From positions 992,001-1,056,000 of the forward strand of contig JAITYX010000084.1 in assembly GCA_021018815.1 (NCBI GenBank): a DNA stretch of 64,000 bases, given 5' to 3'. The translations under genes were made by a program, and so were the position numbers. Below, piece by piece: positions 54,061 to 64,000 of this stretch; position 1 is the first letter of the stretch, and each line of letters begins with the position of its first letter. Below the pieces are notes generated by a model, which was not told where the DNA came from, made no database searches, and was given only the letters and a program-made list of their open reading frames with translations. The stretch comes from Talinum fruticosum (taxonomy: Eukaryota > Streptophyta > Magnoliopsida > Caryophyllales > Talinaceae).

Positions 54061-55284
54061 TTGTATATTAAAGATAAAGACTTGGGAAAATTGTACCAAG
54101 ACTACCGAAAACACCCCAAAGGTGAGTTCTTAGTTCAAAATGGCTTTCTTTTCAAAGGCACTCGACTGTGTATTCCCCATTGTGGTACAAGAGAGCTCTT
54201 GATCCGAGAGGTGCATAGTGGTGCATTGGCTAGCCATTTAAGTGTTAACAGGACGGTATGCATACTTAGAGAGCACTATTTCTGGCCTAACATGGAGAAG
54301 GACGTACAAGATATCTTGAAGAGGTGTGCGGTGTGCCAAACAGCAAAGAGCCTCTCTCTTCCTCAAGGGCTCTACGCCCCTCTTCCTACACCCAAGTGGG
54401 AAGACGTGAGCCTAGACTTCATACTAGGCTTACCAAGAACTCAAAGGAACAAGGATTCAATTCTTGTGGTAGTGGATAGGTTTTCCAAAAATGGCTCATT
54501 TCATTCCATGCAACAAAACAAATGATGCAACTCATGTGGTTGACTTTTACTTCAACGAGATTGTTAGACTCCATGGCATCCCAAAATCCATGGGTTCAAA
54601 TAGAGACAACAAGTTCTTGAGTCATTTTTGGATCACCCTTTGGAAGAAATTGGGTACCAAGCTACAATTCAGTACTACTTGTCATCCTCAAACGGATGGA
54701 CAAACCGAGGTGACAAACCGGACGTTGGGCGTGCTATGGAGGGCCTTGATCAAAACAACGTGAAAGCTTGGGACCAACTTCTTCCTCATGTTGAATTTGC
54801 ATACAATGGTGCTCCAAGCAAGACCACGGACATGAGTCCCTTCAAAATAGTCTACGGAGTTGAACCAGTTACTCCTCTATACTTAACAGCGAGAGGCATG
54901 GATGAAAGCATAGCATGGAAGTTGTCAAAAGGGTACAAGAAATCCAGAATATGCATGAGAAAGTGAGGGCCAAAATTGAGCAATCCAACTTTGCACATAA
55001 GCAACGAGTTGATAAGGGGAGAAAAAGAAGGTTTTTCAACTTGGAGATCTAGTTTGGGTGGACCTAAGGAAGGAGCGTTTTCCTTCCAATAGAAAGAGGA
55101 AGCTATTGCCAAGGGCTGAAGGGCCATTTGAGGTGCTTGAGAGGATAAATGACAATGCCTAAAAAGTTGATTTACCCGGTGATTATGGAGTCTCCGCAAG
55201 CTTTAATGTGGCTCACTTGTCTCCTTACTTTGGGGATGATACCTTAGAGAATTTGAGGGCAAATTCTTCTCTACAAGGTGAGGA
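54061..55284 (+). pseudogene. pol: Gypsy F integrase and C-terminal domain (broken)
   Basis: The HHCC zinc domain is well kept ([27 protein letters not shown]; 54170-54345). DDE core: [23 protein letters not shown] (54410-54475), a frameshift at an A run near 54490, [11 protein letters not shown] (54600-54635) and [17 protein letters not shown] (54680-54730). Another frameshift is near 54760. The linker and C-terminal domain follow ([31 protein letters not shown] with a stop near 55160, FNVAHLSPYF) and run into the LTR at 55285. Confidence 0.92.
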
Positions 55285-56308
55285 TGATGGAGATCTCCCT
55301 ACTGACCAGGCCACTAAGGGTCTTGGCTTGATGGCTAAAATACAAGAGGAGCTATCTTTGAGTGGTGATCAACTTTCGGCTTCTAAATCACCCATTCTGG
55401 CTCGAGTTGTGCAAGCTGCTATGGATTAGGAGAGCCCTAAAACTCCCTATGCTAAGACCACAATGATGCCAATAAATGGTCCCTAGGAGCCGAACCAGAA
55501 ATAACAAAGGAAACACTAAAAATGTCAAAACAAGCAAAACGGACAGTTATAGAGCATTTCTGCACGTTTGACTTTGGAGGCCTAAAAGTCTATGCTCGGA
55601 AGGTTAATTGAATTTACTACCACAATGGTTGCATAGATGGCTTGTAGAGCTTTCTAAAGATTCCGAATTCACTTAATTTGGAGAAGGGAATCAAATGCTA
55701 GAGCCAATCAAAGTGAAGCTTGGAGAAGGGGAAATCCAATACTTGGCCAGAATTACACCATGAATGGTGTCCACCAGTTCCCTTTTGGCTGAAATATCTT
55801 TTGTGGATTATTCTCTTTGCTTAGTGTAATCTCATCCCTTCATCATGTAAAGCCTCTAATGGCCATTAGATTATGCTTAGCTTTGTTTCTTTGGAGAATT
55901 ACAAATAGTGCCCATACTTGGTTGTAATGAGGCGAGTTGATAATGAATGAGAAAACCGAGTGAGCTAAATACTCTTCACCCTAAATTCTTGATTGCTTAT
56001 CTTAGTGCGGCTAGCTAAGTGGTGTTCTATCAAGTCCTTGGAGCAAGCTGGTGGTGTTTCTTATCCAGGCCCCTCGGTGTCTCAAGTAGTCAATGGTGGT
56101 GATTTCTTATCCATTGAAGACTTGGAATCTATCTCTTTGTATTCTCTTTTTTGGTGCTCATGTTTGGTGCTCATTTTGCTTGACATTAGTCCTCTTATTC
56201 TGGTTTCTTATTTACTAGTCTACTAGACACTCAAAACCCTCATTTTCCCCACTTTCTCCCAATACAAAGCTAGCCCTCTTAGCTCATTTCTAGCCAGATT
56301 GTTCTCTC

Positions 56309-58844
56309 TGATGGAAAGTGGCCAGCCTCAGATTATGAGCCAAGGGTTATCCATCGAGAACGTACAAGCATGCCCGGGGAACAACCGAAAATACTTGAAT
56401 TTCATAAGACTATTCACATGGTACAAATTGACCCCGAGGGTAGAGGTCTAAGAGATTGTCTTTTTATGACCTTATGTTTATAAATAAACATGTCACTAAG
56501 GAAAGTCAAGAAGAGCCAAAGCTCACCTCCTAAATACCTCCATGTTAAAGCCAAGATGAGGCCGACCATGAAATATTTCAAGTGCTACCATTTTATGTCC
56601 GATTGAACATAAATAATGAAGGGTCGGTCCAAGGGTCCAAAAAGCCTATGTTAAGCGCCTAAAGGAAGCATCCAATGAAGCCTTATTGAAGGGTATCCTA
56701 GAAGCACAACCGAAAGTGGGAGAGGAAGGTGGTTTGTTAGACAAGAGAGGAGGAAGCTTGCCGAGAGGGAAATCAAACCACGGCCACATGTTCCCAAAAT
56801 CTCAAATGCTTGGTCCGAATTCATCCTAGCTTAGCTTGGAGGAGAGGGAAGAATCTTTGTAATTTTTATTTTAATTTTCAGCTTTGTAAAGTGCCATTTT
56901 TAGGCACTATAAAATCAGCATGCATACATCATGTAAGGACTACCCTTTTTGATGATATATATGAGTTTATACTCGAGCTGGATTGCTCACCCTTCTTGAA
57001 TCTCATTGCTATATCCAAGTTGGCAGCTTGGTGGTGTTCTTTGAGTCCTTCCAATCTTCCGGTGGTGTTTACGTATCCGGCCAGATTGAAGGTGCCCCTT
57101 GGTTCCCTCGGTGGTGTTTCACGTATCCGAGTTAGAACCTTGGTTTTATCCCCTCACTTCCCCAATCCATACCTCCCAAACCGCTCGTCCATTTCACTCC
57201 AAACTTCACCCATCTCTGGTCCAGCAAGTCTACTTCATCTCCACCAAAAATCGCCTCCTTCCAAGAAACCCTTTATCCCCCACCTTTGATTGTTACAAAG
57301 GATATCATCCTGGATAGTCAGCCTGAAACCCCGACTTTCAGCCCTCGGATCAAGGTGTTCCTAGCGACAGAAAAATCCCAAAAAATCCTGGACCTTCATG
57401 ATGTGTAGTGGCGGAAGCAAAGAAAAAGATGGAGAAACCGCAAAACACACAACCGGGCAGAATAGGACCTGCAGGTGCGGTTCTGGGGAAAAGGGTGAAA
57501 AGAGGGGTAAATGATCTTGGATTTGGACGAAACTTGGAGGGAGTGAGGTAACTGATGGAGGAAGGTTGTGGCCAAGTTTCGTGAATTTTGGATAAGGGGA
57601 ACTACCTGAACAGATAGCCAGAAGTTGATGCTGCTGGCTGGATGTACAGATTGATACCCTTTGTTTGGTTTTGATGTGGAGGACGGAGGGGTTCTTGGTT
57701 TAAGCTGAGATTTGGTGGAAATGGACTCAACTCATGTATGATGAAGTGTGTGAAATTTGGGAAAGAGATGATTCGTGGATTGGGAGATATGGAATGGCAA
57801 AGTCGCTGGATAGTACCTTGACCCAAGCTCGGATACTGAAACACCACCGAGTGAATCAAGGGGCGCTCTCAAACGGTCCGGATACAGAAACACCACCGGG
57901 GTTTGGGAGACTCAAAGGACACCACCTAGATGCCAACCTAGGATACAGCTTTGAGGATTTAGAGGCTCGAGAAATCCATCCCGAAAAGAGTATAACACTC
58001 AAGGTTTGTATATTCATCAAAAAGTGTCTTACAATGGAGCATAGGTGCTGAATATATAATGCCTCATGTGAGCATTTACATAACTGAATTCAAGCTGAAA
58101 AATAAAGCAAAACAAAATGCTAACTAACAATATTCCTTTCCCTTTCTCCAAGCTAAGCTAGAGTAAATCCTAGCCAAGTATTTCAAAATTGGGAACATGT
58201 GGCCTAGGCTTGTTTTCCCCTTCTTCAAGCTTCTTGATTCTTGATGCTTCTAGAATTCCTTGCCATTTCTCCTTGCTGCACATGTTGTTTATCATTCGGC
58301 TAGGGACTCCTTTGAAGTAAATATGGACCGACCATATTTTAAGCACCAACATTATTTATATACCATGAGCATAAAATGGCAACATTCCCAGTTTGACTAG
58401 AACAAACTCTCTTGCTTCACCATGGAGGTTTTAGGTGACTTCTTCCAACTATCCTCCTTAGCTAAATTGATAATCAATTATTTATGAACACAGTCATAAG
58501 AACTAAATGTCTTGGACTCATCACCCTCCGGGATCCTTTGGCACCATGCGCTTGAACCTCAAGCATTTCCGGTTGATCATAGAATAATCAAGCATTTCCG
58601 GTTGATCATTAAGCTTGCATGGCTCCACAATATGGACATCTTTCAGCTCAAAACATAGGGCTGTCCACTTTCCATCACTTCATCAGTCAGTTGAGAAGCT
58701 CCATACCAAAAATCAGCTCCAAATTCATCCGTTTGCCCCTCGTTTTACCCATTCTCCCAAGAACACTACCGCAGGCCTGCAATCTGCCCGGGTAGCCTCC
58801 TTGTGATTTTCCCCCTTTTTTTGCTTCCGCCTCACTACACATCA
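56309..58844 (+). mobile_element. Solo LTR v (itself split by solo LTR u)
   Basis: TGATGGAAAGTGGCC…ACACATCA, flanked by CTCTC (56304-56308 and 58845-58849). Without u it is about 1252 bp. Hairpin 1 of its cassette is CCAAG (57015-57019)/CTTGG (57027-57031). Confidence 0.93.
57399..58677 (-). mobile_element. Solo LTR u, nested in v
   Basis: It is 1279 bp, flanked by CTTCA (57394-57398 and 58678-58682). The first 650 bp (R/U5, on the left) match solo LTR s almost base for base; the rest (U3) matches I and y instead. A small direct duplication of about 20 bp (AAGCATTTCCGGTTGATCAT) is at 58560-58612. Confidence 0.93.
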
Positions 58845-58866
58845 CTCTCCCTAGAGAGATACATCA

Positions 58867-59575
58867 TATTTGGTGAGCAATTGGCTACTCTCCTGGCCGA
58901 GCCATCGTCATTCCCAAACACATCCCATAACCTCAAACACAAACAGCCATAAACCCATAAGAAAACCCGATTACAACATGAGTGCTAGCATGTCCTTGGA
59001 AGAACGGTTTGAAATACTTATGAGGAGCCATGAGGAGCTGAGAACTCAAAATGATTATCTAAGGAAGCAGCTCGAGAAATCCATGAAGATAAGGCAGGAT
59101 CATTTGAGGAGTGTATCTCCACACTCCCGGAGTGCACGTAGCTCCAATGAAGACGATGATGAGGATAATCCATTTGGTTCCTCGGATGATCCTAGTGAGA
59201 GGAGATCAAGAAGAGGTTATAGGCGCCCTAAGCACCATTCTCATGACTTCAAAGTGGATATCCCAGAATTTGAAGGTCTGTTTAAATCTGGATGAATTCT
59301 TCGATTAGCTAAGAGCCGTAGAGAGGATTTTTTACAAGAAGGATGTGCCCGAAGATAAGAGGGTCAAGCTTGTTGCTCTCAAGCTTAAGGGATTTGCTTA
59401 TACTTGGTGGGAGAATCTCGTACACTATAGGGTACGAAAGAGGAAGTCTAAAATCATAAGTTGGGAGAAAATGAGGTCAAAACTCAAGGCTCGTTTCTTG
59501 CCCCCAACTTACATCCAAGACAGATTATTCACAACTCCACAACCTACACCAAGCCAAGGTTTGAAGAGGTTTTAA
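58867..59575 (+). pseudogene. gag: Element G primer-site remnant and gag 5' part
   Basis: TTTGGTGAGC at 58869-58878 is the primer site with four bases (ATCA) missing. Gag starts MSASMSLEERFEILMRSHEELR at 58979, very close to that of B (SSDDPSERRSR, HDFKVDIPEFEG). A frameshift near 59275 separates the gag core (KLVALKLKGFAYTWWENL). The match to gag ends near 59520 (PPTYIQD); LTR fragment M follows. So G has LTR, leader and half of gag only. Confidence 0.88.
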
Positions 59576-59916
59576 GGGCCATAAAAATTGTCATTTTACG
59601 ACAATTGGTACATAAATAAATATTACTTAAGGAGTTCAAGCAAAACAAGTAACAAGGTCTGTCCAAAATACCTAAGGAGCCTAACCGGTATGTTTGATAC
59701 ATGCTGGCCGGTTATCTTCAATGACCAAAAAGCCCTTGCTCAACTCAACCGAATGGTTTATCAAATGGAGGAATGCATGGACAGCACAAAGAAGATTCTA
59801 GAGGAATTCTCAAGCACTATCATTAGTGGAAGAAAGCATGTATTGGACCAATGAGGAGCTAGTTTGTGCAAGGGGAAAGAAAATACTTGGTTGAAAATCA
59901 AGATGCATATCCGGCC
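59521..59916 (+). repeat. LTR fragment M
   Basis: Text around ATTGTCATTTTACGACAATTGG and TACATAAATAAAT matches U3 of solo LTR L and of the A 3' LTR. The LTR start is missing and the right side is cut by H at 59917, so the rest may lie beyond the window. Confidence 0.65.
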
Positions 59917-60953
59917 TGATGTGCCAAAACGCAAGGCTACACCGATCCCGAAAACAGAGTGCGCCAAATGTAATTCGAGAGACTCGGAATGGGCTTAGAA
60001 GTGACCAATGAAATAGTAAACAACGAGGATTAAGCTAATCACTCGTGAGGAGATGATTAGCAAAGTAACCAGCACCGATAGGACAATAACAAGATAAACT
60101 AGAACTATCCAAGGATACGAGATATCACCACCAAGGATAAAACTAGGGCACTAATCACACTTAGTGATACAGCTATCACCACACTAAGTATAATCGGACT
60201 CTTCGAACACAGCCTAATTATGCCACTAATTAGACAAGCAAAAGAGAATTTTGGGGTTGAAAGGAGCACTCTGCTCAACTTTACTTAGCATATAGCCAAT
60301 ATCAAAATCATCATCCTTTACAAAGAGAGAGCCCATGTATATTTATAGGCCTCTTAGCTAGGGTACATCACTCTAATCTAAGGGTTATAAATCCCTTTTA
60401 CATTCAATGGTTGTGATGTATTCAGCAAAATAAAAGGATAAAAACAAGGACAACAGGTAAATAATTACAGCAGAAAAAGGACAGCAGAAAAGGAGGGGGA
60501 CCAGAGAATCGGTAGTACAAAGTAGTACGAGTTCGAGTCCAGTGACAGCTACGATCGTTGTCACCAAATTCTTTTGCTTTCCGATCTTTAACTTTCCTTT
60601 TCTGGCTCTGCTGAAGATGCCTAGATGATGATCAAGTAGTCTAAGCTCGAAGCGAGGACTCGAAAAAGATCATTTAACGTCCGAGCTCGAAACCGAGGAC
60701 TCATAAAAAGATCTCTTGGCTTATTTTTCCTCCGAATATTTCTGACTTGTCCGACTCCCTTACTCCTGTCCGAGGAGACAGACAAGTATTTACGAGTGTG
60801 GCCAAAACTCCCTTGATGCCTGCGTTATCAACGAAGACCCAACAATGGTTTCGAGGGTTCCGTAATGAAGTCGGAGGACTCAGAATTATCACTCGGTTCT
60901 GGCTGGCTCTCGGTCTTAGTTGGGTCTGGGTTTGTGGTGTCCACCCCATCACT
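59917..60953 (-). repeat. Element H 3' LTR
   Basis: TGATGTGCCAAAACGC…CCCCATCA, 1037 bp. Only about the first 45 bp match the H 5' LTR and the D LTRs; the rest is different sequence. A perfect 8-bp stem, ACTTAGTG (60159-60166)/CACTAAGT (60182-60189), encloses the loop that on the minus strand reads TGGTGATAGCTGTAT, the cassette loop. Confidence 0.75.
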
Positions 60954-61122
60954 CTCTCAACAGGTGATTCTCATAATCAAGGAACAATGCTTCACACCTC
61001 TCATAGCATCACAAATCAGAAACATTGGTTCCATCAATGGCATATAAACTTGGCCTCTCAACTTCACTTCCATTCATGAATCATAAAATAAACCAAAGAA
61101 TATAACATAAACTTCAACCCAA

Positions 61123-61720
61123 CTAACTCAAATAAGGGCTAGGAAAAGGGTGAAGTAGGTGGGAGGTTTTGGACTCCTCATGTCCTAAGAGAGCAAGGAC
61201 TTGAGTGGGTTGATCAAACTGCTTTTCCAGAATTTTGCTAGGCACCAAGACATCATCAAAAGACATCAAAACAGATTGTATAATGTAGAGTGCAGAAACG
61301 TGGTCTATAGAACTCATGTAGCTACTAGGAGTGCTTAACAACCCATATGGAATGACTAATCAATCATACAACCAAAGTCTATCCAATAACAAGTAACAAG
61401 CAGCTAGAAACATGATATCACTCCAAAATTCACCAAGATGATTCTTGTCACTACCCAAAGAAATAGGACACTAAGAATTTGATTGGAATCCTTTACCTTG
61501 AAGAGACCATTGGGAGTCAAGTGGGTGTGATTGGACCGGGACTTCAAGACTCAAAGGTTCCACCATGTTTAAGTTGTCCTCTAGCTCCTTTTGCTCTTCT
61601 TGCTCTTTATGTAACTCTTCATACTCATCAAACTTTGGAGGCAAGACGAAGTTGGGCTCATTTTCTTCTTGCTCATCATGGAGCTCTTCACATTCAGCCA
61701 AGACTCCGCTTAATTATGGG
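61123..61720 (-). pseudogene. Element H acidic ORF and protease-RT scar
   Basis: Frame 61701-61471 (AECEELHDEQEENEPNF, LPPKFDEYEELHKEQEEQKELEDN) aligns with the acidic ORF of D. Frame 61341-61123 has STPSSYMSSIDHV and SFDDVLVPSKILEKQFDQPTQVL, again with protease text just before it in another frame. The fused structure is the same as in D, so it was present in their common ancestor. Confidence 0.82.
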
Positions 61721-61991
61721 TACTCCAACTCAAGGTGACTTATCCCTTGGCAATGGAAAAACAGTATGTTTTGCAATGGACCAAGAACGTTTATGGCTTG
61801 TGGGGTTGGAAAATTTTGTCGTGGATGGGATGAACAACCACCATAATTTGGTTAGGGTATTTCGAGGCTTCGTTTGAGGAGGGGTGTGGGATTTTTAGAG
61901 CCATAGAAGGCTGGACAGTAGGGATAAATGAGGGAGTATGCAAACTCTTTTTGAGGTCAGATTTGGTGTTTTGTAGTGAGGGGATGAGGGG

Positions 61992-62531
61992 CTAGACAGA
62001 AGGTCTTGGTGAGGGAATATGGAAGTTCTTTTTATGGAGGGATGTGGTCTTTGGTGTAGAGGAATGGAGAGGTTGCCGTAGTTTCTTTTGTGGAGCTTTT
62101 AAAGGAGAGGAGTTAGGCTCAAGGGAGTGAGAGTAACCACTCTTAGAGGAGAAATCCAAACTGGAAAGTTTGGAGCTAACTTTCTTAGATGGACATTGAT
62201 CATGCTTGAGTTTGGGGGTAAGAGGACCAAAGATCTTAAGCAACTTGCCTCTCAACTTGCTCCATATGCAAACTTTCTCTTTTCCTTTCTCCTTCCTCCT
62301 CATCTTGTTATTTCTCCACCAAGTGAGGGCATGATTCCTCAACTTAGACACAACAATTTCAACCTTCTCATGATCTTCTAAGCTCATATTTGCAAAGGCT
62401 TCTTCAACCTTAATAAGCCAACTAGAAAACTGATCTTGTTGGCCATAAAACTTGGGCACAAGTAGACTAACCAACTCAAAATCAAAATAGGCTATTTCAG
62501 CTCTCATAACAAAATGCAAAGTAGTGCTCAA
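61992..62531 (-). CDS. gag: Element H gag-like protein
   Basis: A 180-codon frame that aligns with D gag: YFDFELVSLLVPKFYGQQDQ, WLIKVEEAFANMSLEDHEKV, LRNHALTWWRNNKM, LRGKLLKIFGPLTPK, then a Ser/Pro/Lys-rich tail. There is no zinc knuckle. The frame opens at a TTG; the first ATG is a few codons downstream (MRAEIAYFDFE). The D and H cores agree well while the tails differ, as expected for a constrained gag core. Confidence 0.78.
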   Translation of the reverse strand: MSTTLHFVMRAEIAYFDFELVSLLVPKFYGQQDQFSSWLIKVEEAFANMSLEDHEKVEIVVSKLRNHALTWWRNNKMRRKEKGKEKVCIWSKLRGKLLKIFGPLTPKLKHDQCPSKKVSSKLSSLDFSSKSGYSHSLEPNSSPLKAPQKKLRQPLHSSTPKTTSLHKKNFHIPSPRPSV

Positions 62532-62657
62532 AGTGGTGAAAAAAATAATGGGTAGAAACTTTCTTTTGTTGTTTTGGGGTTTCTTTGTGGACTTATGTGT
62601 TTTGTGCTTAAAGGTTGTGTTTGGCTTAAGGAAGCTCAGCCTACAAAACGCTCCAAA

Positions 62658-62669
62658 GCTCTAATACTA
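62658..62669 (-). promoter_or_regulatory. Element H primer-binding site, degraded
   Basis: On the minus strand it reads TAGTATTAGAGC, two G/C-to-A/T changes from TGGTATCAGAGC, four bases from the LTR. Confidence 0.75.
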
Positions 62670-62673
62670 GAAC

Positions 62674-63037
62674 TGATGTGCCAAGATGCAAGGCTACACC
62701 GATCCTAACCGAGTGAAACTATGCACATTTCTTAGTGGGTCAGGATGGCTTAATAACTAGTTCCGAGGACTCAAAATGACTCGGAAAGTTGAAACGAGAG
62801 GACTAAGCCAGACTCAAACGACCAGAAGTGAGGGCTCGGACTAACTCAAACAACTGAAACCGAGTATTAAGTCATACTCGAAAACTAGAATTGAGGACTC
62901 ACATTACCGAATTTAAGTGGCTCGGACTGACAGGTGGTCGAGCTTTTGGAATAAAGATCGAGGCCTAAAAAGAAGCTGGATTTTTGTGGGACGATGGTTA
63001 AGGGGTTAAGATGAGGGGAAAGTGTTTCGGCAGAATG
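62674..63037 (-). repeat. Element H 5' LTR, part
   Basis: It matches the last part of the D LTRs in reverse, including the CCGAGT-rich stretch. It is cut at 63037 by LTR t. Confidence 0.85.
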
Positions 63038-64000
63038 TGATGTATAGTGGGAGCGGAAGCAAAAGAAGAGGGAAACCGCAAACAAGCTACCCGGAGAATG
63101 ACAGGTGTGGTTCTGGGAGAATGGGTGAAAGGAGGGGCAAATGGAGGAGTTTGAAGTTGAAATTTGATGGGGAGGTTCTTAACTAGGTCAAGAAGGTTGG
63201 GTAAAAATATGGGAATTTTTGGAGGTCAGGAACACCTTGATCACGGAGCTGAAAGTCGGGGTTCTAGGCTGACTGTCTAGGATGAGTCTCTTTGTGAAAA
63301 TCGAAGGTGGTGGATGGAGTTCTTCTTGGATTGAGCTGATATTTGGGGGAGATGGGCTCGACTCGTATATAATGATGTGGGTGAAATTTGGGCCGAAGTT
63401 GATGTGTGGATTGGGAGTTATGGATATGGAAAGTCGATGGATAAAACCGAGGTTTTTCCTTGGATACTGAAACACCACCAAGAGGAAGCCTAGGGGCGCC
63501 AATAACCTAGCCGGATACAGAAACACCACCGGACATATTAGAGGACTCCACCAAGTAGCCAACTTGGATACAGCTTTGAGAATTTAAGGGGCCGAGAAAT
63601 CCATCTCGAAAAGAGCAATGCTTAAGTTCATATATTCATCATAAAGGTTGATCTTTACAAAGTTGAATGTTTAGACTATTTATAAGGAAATAAAACATGC
63701 TGGAAATTAATCAAAACTAAAACATAATCTAAGGCTTAAAAGAAAGATTACAAGATCAATGGCCTAAAATATGTTAACCCCTTTTCCAAGCCAACTTGGG
63801 AACATGTGGCTAAAATTGAAAGCCAATTTTCAGCCATGTATTTCCTTCCCCTTGTGCAAGAAAGCTTGTCATAGGTCCAACACTTGGATTCTTCCCTTAG
63901 AGATGAGGCTTGGAGATGCTGCTAGACCTTCCCTTGCTGTCCACGCTTGACCCATTCGGATGAGGCTAAAATATGGTTTGTTCGGTCTTGGAAGACATCC
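63038..64000 (-). mobile_element. LTR t, nested in H LTR, runs off window
   Basis: It starts TGATGTATAGTGGGAGCGG, reverse orientation, left flank GAATG (63033-63037). Its R/U5 part matches w and x. Whether it is a solo LTR or the edge of a full element cannot be seen. Confidence 0.82.

Larger units (their letters stand above)
55285..58866 (+). repeat. LTR shared by F (3') and G (5'), split by v
   Basis: Segments 55285-56308 and 58850-58866 total 1041 bp, the same length as the B and C LTRs. It follows the F purine tract and is followed by a primer-site remnant and the gag of G. Cassette stems: CTTAG/CTAAG (56001-56019) and TCAATGG/CCATTGA (56090-56117) with loop TGGTGATTTCTTAT. Confidence 0.88.
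59917..64000 (-). mobile_element. Element H: second D-family element (runs off window)
   Basis: Minus-strand order from the right: 5' LTR (part, 63037-62674), primer-site remnant, gag, acidic ORF, protease-RT scar, 3' LTR (60953-59917). The internal region (1.7 kb) is collinear with D up to D position about 18232, then jumps to the LTR, so H lacks the 18-bp repeat. The right end lies beyond the window. The left flank is CGGCC. Confidence 0.85.

Noticed and set aside
60385..60567. Hydrophobic small ORF that looked like a membrane protein
   Set aside because: It lies in the H 3' LTR, has no homologous frame elsewhere and fits random composition.

Overview
The window looks like plant heterochromatin made almost entirely of LTR retrotransposons. 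Evidence for a plant: several elements carry the initiator-tRNA-Met primer-binding site (TGGTATCAGAGC), there are Ty3/gypsy and Ty1/copia pol proteins of plant type, and one copia element has a SIRE/Maximus-like third ORF. I see no host gene, rRNA gene or tRNA gene. Nearly every coding sequence belongs to an element, and most are broken by stops, frameshifts or younger insertions.

Layout. 1-3504: 3' part of a gypsy element (A, +). 3505-12063: an almost full-length but decayed gypsy element (B, -) with solo LTR x (and y inside x) in its 5' LTR. 12064-13509 and 48709-50848: integrase end and 3' LTR of a gypsy element (C, +), split by a 35-kb insertion. That insertion is D (+, 13510-48703), a non-autonomous gypsy-like element. 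D is split by E (-, 18900-46911), a SIRE/Maximus-like copia element. E holds solo LTRs L and K, a tandem array J (+, 29093-39971: LTR-internal-LTR-internal-LTR) and a complete non-autonomous element I (-, 40232-44919). 50849-58866: LTR remnant, 22-bp repeats, gypsy pol (F, +) and its LTR, split by solo LTRs w, v and u. 58867-59520: gag of a second element (G) using the same LTR as F. 59521-59916: LTR fragment M. 59917-64000: element H (-, D family) with an LTR insertion (t) running off the end.

Eight nested boundaries in the central block have matching 5-bp target-site duplications, so insertion order can be read directly: C, then D, then E, then J, I, K and L; solo LTR P entered the J ancestor before J was duplicated. 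Ten or more solo LTRs against one complete two-LTR element (I) show heavy LTR-LTR recombination.

The elements act as a community. A, B, C, F and G encode gypsy gag-pol (all decayed here). J and I lack reverse transcriptase and integrase but keep matching LTR ends, primer site, polypurine tract, protease and an unfamiliar accessory ORF (X), so they presumably used enzymes supplied in trans. D and H keep gag plus a shared scar of pol. All gypsy-type LTRs from R/U5 onward share a three-hairpin cassette whose stems change in a compensatory way while the loop stays fixed. This and ORF X are the strongest candidates for undescribed biology here.
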